The position numbers and the translations under genes are program-made. The notes below the pieces were generated by a model, which saw only the letters and a program-made list of their open reading frames with translations, was not told the origin of the DNA and did not search any database. Below are positions 8,597 to 15,268 of a DNA stretch of 64,000 nt, one piece after another. The stretch is from NCBI RefSeq assembly GCF_000717185.1, contig NZ_JNYE01000045.1, positions 1-64,000 of the forward strand, read 5' to 3'. The first letter of the stretch is position 1. Every line of letters begins with the position of its first letter. The DNA comes from Kitasatospora phosalacinea. GTDB lineage: Bacteria; Actinomycetota; Actinomycetes; Streptomycetales; Streptomycetaceae.

Positions 8597-10355
8597 CCCG
8601 GCCCTCCACCTGCCGCCCCAGCTCACCGCCGAGCACTGGCGGGCCGCCGGGCGCGACCTGCTCGCCAAACTGCTCGCCGAGTTCTCCTACGAGGAACTGC
8701 TGCACCCGCGGGCCGAGGGCGACGGCCGCTACCTGCTGCGGCTCCCGGACGCCGACTACCGGTTCACCGCCCGCCGCGGCGCGTACGGCAGCTGGCGGGT
8801 CGCGGCGGAGTCGGTCGAGGGCGGCGACGACCCGCTGCGCTTCCTCCAGCAGGCCCGGCACGTCCTCGGGCTGAGCGGCGACACCACCGGCCACCTCGTC
8901 CGCGAACTCACCGCGACCCTGATCGCCGACGCCCACCTGCGGGCCACCGCGCTGACCGCCGCCGAACTCGCCGACCTCGACCACGTCGCCCTGGAGGGCC
9001 GGCAGACCGGCCACCCGTGGATCGTCGCCAACAAGGGGCGGCTCGGCTTCTCCGCCACCGACGCGGCCGGCTGGACCCCGGAGGCCCGGCTGCCCCGCAC
9101 CCTGCCCTGGCTCGCCGTGCACCGCAGCCTGGCCGAGTTCCGCGGCGACCCGACGATCTACGACACCGAGCTCGACCCCGCGTTCCGCGACCAACTCGGC
9201 GAGCGTGCCCACGAGTTCCACCTGCTCCCGGTGCACCCCTGGCAGTGGGACGAGACCGTGGTCGGCCTGTTCGCACCGTGGATCGCCGACGGCCGGATCG
9301 TCCCGCTGCCCAGCGACGGCGACCTGCGGCTGCCCCAGCAGTCCATCCGCTCCTTCTTCAACCTCAGCCGCCCCGACCGCTGCACCGTCAAACTGCCGCT
9401 CGCCATCCTCAACACCCTGGTCTGGCGCGGCCTGCCCACCGAACGCGCCCTCGCCGCGCCCGCCGTCACCGCCTGGATCCACCGGCTGCGCGACACCGAC
9501 CCGTACCTGCGCGACGAGTGCCGGGTGGTCCTGCTCGGCGAGATCGCCTCCGTCACCGTCGAGCACCCGCTCTACCGGGACCTGCCCGACGTGCCCTACC
9601 AGTACAAGGAACTGCTCGGCGCGATCTGGCGCGAACCCCTCGGCCGCCACCTGGAACCCGGCGAGCGGGCCCGCACCCTGGCCGCGCTGCTGCAGACCGG
9701 CTCGGACGGGCGGGCGCTGACCGCCGAGCTCGTCGCCCGCTCCGGTCTGGCCCCGGCCGCGTGGGTGCGCCGGCTGTTCGCCGCGATGCTGCCGCCGCTG
9801 CTGCACTTCCTGTACCGCTACGGCCTGGTGTTCTCCCCGCACGGCGAGAACGCCATCGTGGTCTTCGACCGGGACGACGTCCCCGTCCGGCTCGCCGTCA
9901 AGGACTTCGTCGACGACGTCAACCTCAGCGACCAGCCGCTGGCCGAACTCGCCGACCTGCCCGCCGACATCGCCGGGGTGCTCAACCGGGAGGACCCGGA
10001 CTACCTCTGCCAGTTCCTGCACTCCGGCCTGTTCATCGGCGTCTACCGCTACCTCGCCCCGCTGCTGGAGGACCAACTCGCCCTGCCCGAGGACGAGTTC
10101 TGGGAACTGCTGCGCGCCGAGATCCGCGCCTGCCAGCGGCGCTTCCCCGAACTCGCCGACCGCCACGAGCTGTTCGACCTGTTCGCGCCCCGGATCGACC
10201 GGCTCTGCCTGAACCGCAACCGGCTGCTGCTGGACGGCTACCGGGACCGGCCCGACCGCCCGCACGCCGCCGTCCACGGGCAGGTCGACAACCCGCTGCA
10301 CGCCGCGGTGCCGCTGCCCGCCCAGGCGTCCCGGGTTGTCAGCCCCGCCCCGTAG
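8577..10355 (+). CDS. NIS siderophore synthetase, IucA/IucC family (second)
   Basis: A 592-residue NIS synthetase, clearly different from the first. It has TGHPWIVANKGRLGF at about residues 144-158, SIRSFFNLSRPDRCTVKL, KDFVDDVN and the HGENAIVVFD motif that replaces EAHQQN of the first enzyme; this set resembles DesD/IucC-type enzymes that condense pre-formed hydroxamic acids. It starts at GTG 8577 inside the end of the hydroxylase gene, 6 bases after a GGAAGGAA ribosome-binding site. It probably performs the final condensation or oligomerisation. It is the last gene of the operon; the helicase start lies 13 bp after its stop. Confidence 0.9.
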   Translation: MPQPAADPALHLPPQLTAEHWRAAGRDLLAKLLAEFSYEELLHPRAEGDGRYLLRLPDADYRFTARRGAYGSWRVAAESVEGGDDPLRFLQQARHVLGLSGDTTGHLVRELTATLIADAHLRATALTAAELADLDHVALEGRQTGHPWIVANKGRLGFSATDAAGWTPEARLPRTLPWLAVHRSLAEFRGDPTIYDTELDPAFRDQLGERAHEFHLLPVHPWQWDETVVGLFAPWIADGRIVPLPSDGDLRLPQQSIRSFFNLSRPDRCTVKLPLAILNTLVWRGLPTERALAAPAVTAWIHRLRDTDPYLRDECRVVLLGEIASVTVEHPLYRDLPDVPYQYKELLGAIWREPLGRHLEPGERARTLAALLQTGSDGRALTAELVARSGLAPAAWVRRLFAAMLPPLLHFLYRYGLVFSPHGENAIVVFDRDDVPVRLAVKDFVDDVNLSDQPLAELADLPADIAGVLNREDPDYLCQFLHSGLFIGVYRYLAPLLEDQLALPEDEFWELLRAEIRACQRRFPELADRHELFDLFAPRIDRLCLNRNRLLLDGYRDRPDRPHAAVHGQVDNPLHAAVPLPAQASRVVSPAP

Positions 10356-10368
10356 GCTGGGGGGCGTC

Positions 10369-12459
10369 ATGACGAACGACACCACCGCACCCCCGCCCGG
10401 CGGCCCGGAGACGGCCGAGCCCCCCGCGCCGGTCCCCGCCTCCCGCCTCCCCGAACTGCTGCACGCCGCCGTCGCCGCCGTCGGCGGCACGGAGCGGCCC
10501 GGGCAGGTCCGGATGGCCGAAGCCGTCTCCGCCGCCGTCGACGAGGGCGAGCACCTCCTCGTCCAGGCCGGCACCGGCACCGGCAAGTCCCTCGCCTACC
10601 TGGTGCCCGCCCTCGCCCACGGCGACCGGGTGGTCGTCGCCACCGCGACGCTCGCCCTGCAGCGCCAGCTCGTCGAGCGCGACCTGCCGCGCACCGTCGA
10701 GGCCCTGCACCCGGTGCTGCGCCGCCGTCCGCTGTTCGCCATGCTCAAGGGCCGCTCCAACTACCTGTGCCTGCACCGCGCCAACGAGGGCACCCCGAGC
10801 GACGAGGGCGAGGGCCTGTTCGACCCGGTCGACGCGCTCGGCGGCCCCACCGGCAAGCTCGGACAGGACGTGCTGCGGCTGCGCGACTGGGCCGAGGAGA
10901 CCGAGACCGGCGACCGCGACGACCTCACCCCCGGCGTCTCCGACAAGGCCTGGGCCCAGCTCGCCGTCACCTCCAAGGAGTGCCTGGGCGCCTCCCGCTG
11001 CGCCTACGGCGAGGAGTGCTTCGCCGAGCAGGCCCGCGAGCGCGCCAAGCTCGCCGACGTCGTGGTCACCAACCACGCCATGCTCGCGATCGACGCGATC
11101 GAGGGCGCCCCCGTCCTGCCCGAGCACGGCCTGCTGATCATCGACGAGGCGCACGAGCTGGTGAACCGCGTCACCGGCGCCGCCACCGCCGAACTCACCG
11201 TCGGCGCCGTCAACCGGGCCGTCAAGCGCGCCGCCAAGCTCGCCAACGAGAAGGCGGTGGACGCGCTCCAGGCCGCCGCCGAGAACTTCCACGGCCTGAT
11301 GGAGACCGCCCAGCCCGGCCAGGTCGACGAGCTCCCCGAGTACCTCGGCTACGCGGTGGCCGCCGTCCGGGACGCCTGCCGCCAGGTCATCACCTCGCTC
11401 GGCGAGACCCGCGACAAGGGCCTCACCGACGAGGACGCCGTCCGCAAGCAGGCGATGGCCTCCGCCGAGACGCTGCACGAGACCGCGGACCGGCTGCTCA
11501 CCGGCTCCGAGTACGACGTGATCTGGATCGAGCGCTCCGACCGCTTCGGCCCGGGCACCGCCTCGCTGCGGGTCGCCCCGCTGTCCGTCTCCGGCCTGCT
11601 CCGGGAGAACCTGTACCGGGACCGCTCGGTCGTGCTGACCTCCGCCACCCTCAAGCTCGGCGGCGACTTCAACGGCGTCGCCGGCTCGCTCGGCCTGCCC
11701 GGCGAGACCAGGCTCCCCGACCACCGCACCCCCGACGGTCCCGCCGCCGAGACCGGCGAGGACGCCCCGCCGTACTGGCGCGGCCTCGACGTCGGCTCCC
11801 CGTTCACCTACCCCAAGCAGGGCATCCTCTACGTCGCCAAGCACCTGCCGCCGCCCGGCCGGGAGCCCGACCGGCCCGAGATGCTGGACGAGCTCGCCGA
11901 GCTGATCGGCGCGGCGGGCGGGCGCACGCTGGGCCTGTTCTCCTCGATGCGGGCCGCCCAGACCGCCGCCGAGAAGCTCCGCGAACGCCTGGACGTGCCG
12001 ATCCTGCTCCAGGGCGAGGACACCCTGGGCGAGCTGATCAAGGCCTTCGCCGCCGACGCCGAGACCTGCCTGTTCGGCACCCTCTCGCTCTGGCAGGGCG
12101 TCGACGTGCCCGGCTCCGCCTGCCAGCTCGTCGTGATGGACCGGATCCCCTTCCCGCGCCCCGACGACCCGCTGATGAGCGCCCGGCAGAAGGACGTCGA
12201 GGCGCACGGCGGCAACGGCTTCATGGCGGTCGCCGCGACGCACGCCGCGCTGCTGATGGCGCAGGGCGCGGGCCGCCTGGTCCGCGCCGCCGACGACAAG
12301 GGCGTCGTCGCGGTCCTCGACCCGCGGCTGGCCACCGCCCGCTACGGCGGCTTCTTCCGCTCCTCCATGCCGGACTTCTGGTACACCACCGACCGCAACC
12401 AGGTCCGCCGCTCGCTCGCCGCGATCGACGCCGCGGCCCCGCCGGTCAAGCCCCGCTGA
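10369..12459 (+). CDS. DinG/XPD-type Fe-S DNA helicase
   Basis: A 696-residue superfamily 2 helicase of the Rad3/XPD/DinG group. Walker A is AGTGTGKS (residues 67-74) and motif II is IIDEAHEL. Four cysteines typical of the 4Fe-4S domain sit in SNYLCLHR and KECLGASRCAYGEECF, and the C-terminal motifs are LWQGVDVPG and QGAGRLVR. Such enzymes unwind damaged or structured DNA 5' to 3'. The ATG at 10369 is preferred to a GTG 11 codons upstream because a GGGGGG stretch lies before it and the upstream codons overlap the siderophore synthetase. It is followed by a strong hairpin. No LexA box is visible before it even though lexA is 1.8 kb away. Confidence 0.88.
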   Translation: MTNDTTAPPPGGPETAEPPAPVPASRLPELLHAAVAAVGGTERPGQVRMAEAVSAAVDEGEHLLVQAGTGTGKSLAYLVPALAHGDRVVVATATLALQRQLVERDLPRTVEALHPVLRRRPLFAMLKGRSNYLCLHRANEGTPSDEGEGLFDPVDALGGPTGKLGQDVLRLRDWAEETETGDRDDLTPGVSDKAWAQLAVTSKECLGASRCAYGEECFAEQARERAKLADVVVTNHAMLAIDAIEGAPVLPEHGLLIIDEAHELVNRVTGAATAELTVGAVNRAVKRAAKLANEKAVDALQAAAENFHGLMETAQPGQVDELPEYLGYAVAAVRDACRQVITSLGETRDKGLTDEDAVRKQAMASAETLHETADRLLTGSEYDVIWIERSDRFGPGTASLRVAPLSVSGLLRENLYRDRSVVLTSATLKLGGDFNGVAGSLGLPGETRLPDHRTPDGPAAETGEDAPPYWRGLDVGSPFTYPKQGILYVAKHLPPPGREPDRPEMLDELAELIGAAGGRTLGLFSSMRAAQTAAEKLRERLDVPILLQGEDTLGELIKAFAADAETCLFGTLSLWQGVDVPGSACQLVVMDRIPFPRPDDPLMSARQKDVEAHGGNGFMAVAATHAALLMAQGAGRLVRAADDKGVVAVLDPRLATARYGGFFRSSMPDFWYTTDRNQVRRSLAAIDAAAPPVKPR

Positions 12460-12490
12460 CGGTGTCGGCCGGGCCCCGCTGACGGCAGCG

Positions 12491-12518
12491 GCCCGGGCCC
12501 GCACGCGCGGGCCCGGGC
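12491..12518. terminator. hairpin after helicase gene
   Basis: A perfect 12-bp stem (12491-12502 with 12507-12518) with loop ACGC, 32 bp after the helicase stop. It also lies downstream of the convergent minus-strand gene at 12585. Confidence 0.7.
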
Positions 12519-12584
12519 GGTGGCGGAACGAGCCGTGGCGGAACCGGTTCGTGGCGGAGCCGGTCCGTGGTGGAGCGGGCAGGC

Positions 12585-13244
12585 TCAGGCGGCGCCGACC
12601 AGGCGGCGCATGATCACCATCAGCTCCTCGGGCGGGACGATGCTCGCCGTCCGGGTCTTCGGGTCGAAGTGCGTGATCGAGGTCAGGTCGCCCGCGCGCC
12701 ACCAGAACACCCGCGGGGAGAGCCGCCCGGGGCCGTCCTCGTACGCGCCCTGCCCGAACTGCGCCAGGGCGTTGACCGCCTCCGCCACGTGCCCGTCGGC
12801 GAGCGGGTAGAACAGCAGGTTGTGCCGGTTCGGGACGACCAGCAGCACGCCCTCCTCCGGGATCGCGGGCCCGCCCGCGGCCCGGACCGCCTCCTCGAAC
12901 ACCAGCAGCTTGCTGGCCGCGAACACCGACTCCGGGTGGCCGAGCAGGTGCAGGACCGCGCCGCCGGGCCGGTCCACGGCGTGGTAGTCCACCGGCTCGG
13001 CGAGCAGGTTGGCCCGCCCCGGGGCCGAGAGCTCCCCCCAGCCGAGGCCCGCCACGTCCCGGTCGTCGAGCACCCGGACGCTCTCCGGGCCGTCCAGGAC
13101 CAGGCCCACCATCAGGTCGGTGGCCAGCCGCCGCAGGTAGCCGAACTGCTGCCGCGCCTGCTCGGGGACCGACTCGTCGGCCACCAGCCGCAGGTACACG
13201 CTGCGCAGCTGCTCCGGGGCGAGGCGGGTGGTCAGGTCGCTCAT
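12585..13244 (-). CDS. conserved hypothetical protein (actinobacterial)
   Basis: A 219-residue soluble protein starting at ATG 13244, preceded by GAGGAA. I do not recognise a family with certainty. It has no signal peptide or membrane segment. Visible features are a helical N-terminus (LTTRLAPEQLRSVYLRLVAD), a middle with VVPNRHNLLFYPL, and a C-terminal IVPPEELMVIMRRLVG. The mixed alpha/beta pattern and the single-gene position between helicase and lexA give no function. The codon pattern matches its neighbours, so it is a real gene. Confidence 0.75.
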   Translation of the reverse strand: MSDLTTRLAPEQLRSVYLRLVADESVPEQARQQFGYLRRLATDLMVGLVLDGPESVRVLDDRDVAGLGWGELSAPGRANLLAEPVDYHAVDRPGGAVLHLLGHPESVFAASKLLVFEEAVRAAGGPAIPEEGVLLVVPNRHNLLFYPLADGHVAEAVNALAQFGQGAYEDGPGRLSPRVFWWRAGDLTSITHFDPKTRTASIVPPEELMVIMRRLVGAA

Positions 13245-13409
13245 GCGCGGTTCCTCGGGGGTGTGCGGCCGCGGCGGGACGCCGGGCACGGGCCGGTGGG
13301 AGGGGGCGGCGCGGCTCCTCGGAGTCGGCCGTACACCGATCACACCACGCAACTCCGGCCCCCCGCGCGGCTTTCCGCCCCATCGGGCCCGTCGGGCAGC
13401 AACGGCGAA

Positions 13410-13445
13410 GTCCGGCCGGGGACGGGCACCCGTCCCCGACCGGAC
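13410..13445 (-). terminator. terminator of lexA
   Basis: A 10-bp GC stem (13417-13426 with 13429-13438) extended, after one mismatch, by 6 more pairs. It begins 16 bp after the lexA stop on the minus strand. Confidence 0.7.
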
Positions 13446-13461
13446 TCCGTCGGCGCACCCG

Positions 13462-14298
13462 TCAGAGGCGCCGCAGCACCGCCACGACCTTGCCGAGGAT
13501 CGTCGCGTTGTCACCCGGGATCGGCTCGTACGCCGCGTTGTGCGGCAGCAGCCAGATCTTGCCGTCCTCGCGCTTGAGCCGCTTCACCGTCGCCTCGCCG
13601 TCGATCATCGCGGCGACGATGTCCCCGTTCTCGGCGACCGGCTGCTTGCGGACGGTCACCCAGTCGCCGTCGCAGATCGCGGCCTCGATCATCGAGTCGC
13701 CCTTGACGGTCAGCGCGAACAGCTCGCCCTCGCCGACCAGCTGGCGCGGCAGCGGGAAGACGTCCTCCACGGTCTGCTCGGCCAGGATCGGGCCGCCGGC
13801 CGCGATCCGGCCGACCAGCGGCACGTACGAGGTGGACGGCCGCCCCGAGGTCTCCGCCGCCGCCGGACGGGCCACCTCGACGCCGCGGACCTCGTAGGCG
13901 CGCGGCCGGTGCGGGTCGCGGCGCAGGAAGCCCTTGCGCTCCAGCGCCATCAACTGGTGCGCCACCGAGGAGGTGGAGGAGAGGCCGACGGCCTGGCCGA
14001 TCTCGCGCATGGACGGCGGGTAGCCGCGGCGCTGGACGGAGTCCCGGATGACCTCGATGACCCGGCGCTGACGCTCGGTCAGGCCGGCCTCGTCGGTGCG
14101 GATGCCGGGGGGGCGGCCGGGGAGGGAGCGGACGACGGGGGCGGGCGCGCCGAGCGGGGCTTCCTCGATCGGCTGACTACGGCTCATGGTCTGGTCCATG
14201 CTCTCCTGGTCAGTGGTGCGCGCGGAACGCTCCTGCACCGGGATGGCGGTCTTGGCATCGGCGGTGTGCATGACGCCGGTGGCGCTGGGGGTGGACAT
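13462..14298 (-). CDS. lexA: SOS repressor LexA
   Basis: A 278-residue LexA. An N-terminal winged HTH (about 74-140: [20 protein letters not shown], then [20 protein letters not shown]) is followed by the S24 self-cleavage domain with the Ala167-Gly168 scissile bond (GRIAAGGP), catalytic Ser202 (GDSMIEAAI) and Lys239 (ATVKRL). RecA filaments trigger self-cleavage and derepress SOS genes. ATG 14298 is preferred because GAGAGGG lies eight bases upstream; an ATG 11 codons earlier has a poorer site. The N-terminal extension of about 70 residues before the HTH is long and low in complexity but not unusual for streptomycetes. It is divergent from nrdR, with a LexA-like box in the shared upstream region. 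Confidence 0.95.
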   Translation of the reverse strand: MSTPSATGVMHTADAKTAIPVQERSARTTDQESMDQTMSRSQPIEEAPLGAPAPVVRSLPGRPPGIRTDEAGLTERQRRVIEVIRDSVQRRGYPPSMREIGQAVGLSSTSSVAHQLMALERKGFLRRDPHRPRAYEVRGVEVARPAAAETSGRPSTSYVPLVGRIAAGGPILAEQTVEDVFPLPRQLVGEGELFALTVKGDSMIEAAICDGDWVTVRKQPVAENGDIVAAMIDGEATVKRLKREDGKIWLLPHNAAYEPIPGDNATILGKVVAVLRRL

Positions 14299-14433
14299 CG
14301 CTGCGACCCTCTCGTCGGGCTGGTGCTCCATCTGCCCAGCTCAACTGGCCCCTCTATCGAAAGGTTGCGCCAAACACACGTTCGAGTGAATTTATTCGAG
14401 GTCGGCTGACTTGATCAAGGCTCCGGGTGTAAG

Positions 14434-14449
14434 TCGATTGCTTGTTCGA
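14434..14449. promoter_or_regulatory. LexA operator (SOS box), probable
   Basis: TCGATTGCTTGTTCGA matches the actinobacterial LexA consensus TCGAAC-N4-GTTCGA at all fixed positions except two in the left arm. It is 135 bp upstream of the lexA start. It fits autorepression of lexA. Confidence 0.6.
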
Positions 14450-14523
14450 CTCGAACAGTCTATGGCGCCGCCCCGCGGCCTGTCCCCGAAACCGCGTGTT
14501 CACTCGGCGTGGCGAAGTTTCCT

Positions 14524-14539
14524 ACACAACATCTAGTGG
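14524..14539. promoter_or_regulatory. NrdR box, probable
   Basis: ACACAACATCTAGTGG fits the NrdR-box consensus ACACWATATATWGTGT at 12 of 16 positions and lies about 88 bp upstream of nrdR. NrdR boxes normally come in pairs; the partner is unclear, though CACAGGTCTTGTG at 14559-14571 is a candidate half-palindrome. Confidence 0.55.
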
Positions 14540-14626
14540 TCTAGTCTCGCCATCGGGCACAGGTCTTGTGTTCGGGTAGCATGTTGTCTGTTGTATGCCG
14601 TCAGCCGGACAGGGAGGGAGTTCCAG

Positions 14627-15103
14627 GTGCACTGCCCCTTCTGCCGGCATCAGGACAGCAGAGTCGTGGACAGTCGAGCCAGCGACGACGGGAGCTCGAT
14701 CCGCCGCCGTCGGCAGTGCCCCGACTGCGGTCGGCGGTTCACCACGGTCGAGACCGCCACCCTGATGGTGATCAAGCGAAGCGGCGTGACCGAACCCTTC
14801 TCCCGCGAGAAGGTGATCTCCGGCGTGCGCAAGGCCTGCCAGGGCCGCCCGGTCACCGAGGACGCGCTGGCCCAGCTCGGCCAGCGGGTCGAGGAGTGCG
14901 TGCGAGCCAGTGGCAGTGCCGAACTCTCCACCCACGACGTGGGGTTGGCCATACTCGGCCCGCTGAGGGACTTGGACGTGGTGGCGTACCTGCGCTTCGC
15001 CTCGGTCTACCGCGCTTTCGACAACCTCGAGGACTTCGAGGCGGCGATCGCGGAGTTGCGCGCCGGGCGGACTGCCGCCCCCGAACCGGTGCCCGTCTCC
15101 TAG
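14627..15103 (+). CDS. nrdR: transcriptional repressor NrdR
   Basis: A 158-residue repressor of ribonucleotide reductase genes. The zinc ribbon uses Cys3, Cys6, Cys31 and Cys34 (HCPFC ... QCPDC), followed by an ATP-cone (about 46-136; [20 protein letters not shown]) that senses ATP/dATP. The GTG at 14627 is chosen because it places the zinc ribbon at the very N-terminus as in all NrdR proteins and follows AGGGAGGGAG; a TTG 12 codons upstream would add residues with no family match. It lies upstream of its regulatory target nrdJ, so the pair is probably co-transcribed and autoregulated. Confidence 0.95.
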   Translation: MHCPFCRHQDSRVVDSRASDDGSSIRRRRQCPDCGRRFTTVETATLMVIKRSGVTEPFSREKVISGVRKACQGRPVTEDALAQLGQRVEECVRASGSAELSTHDVGLAILGPLRDLDVVAYLRFASVYRAFDNLEDFEAAIAELRAGRTAAPEPVPVS

Positions 15104-15268
15104 GAGCGGGCGTCCAGGGCCTTCGCGTGCCCTTTTGCGTTTTTGCCCAAGCAGCACCCGTGCGCAGTGGTGGGGTTCCCCCCTGCCCGCGTGCGGACGG
15201 AACGAACCAGTCGTGCCCGGACTTTTTCGGGCACTTCGGGCGTTTGCCCAGGAGGAGGAGCAGGAGCA
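15104..15268 (+). other. nrdR-nrdJ spacer with hairpin
   Basis: A 165-bp spacer with unusual T-rich runs (CTTTTGCGTTTTTGCC) and a 7-bp stem (15213-15219 with 15228-15234, loop GACTTTTT). It ends in GGAGGAGGAG, the nrdJ ribosome-binding site. I do not see the conserved cobalamin-riboswitch B12 box. The hairpin may set the nrdR:nrdJ ratio. Confidence 0.4.

Larger units (their letters stand above)
14299..14626. promoter_or_regulatory. divergent lexA / nrdR control region
   Basis: 328 bp between lexA and nrdR, noticeably richer in A/T than the surroundings (for example GTGAATTTATTCG near 14386-14398). It contains a LexA-like box (14434-14449), a nearby GTTCG-ACT-CGAAC repeat (14444-14456), a NrdR-like box (14524-14539) and the nrdR ribosome-binding site AGGGAGGGAG. 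Both SOS and deoxynucleotide-dependent control therefore appear to meet here. Confidence 0.65.

Noticed and set aside
15104..15268. Cobalamin riboswitch before nrdJ
   Set aside because: B12-dependent NrdJ would suit it, but the spacer is only 165 bp and I find no B12-box consensus; only a simple hairpin.
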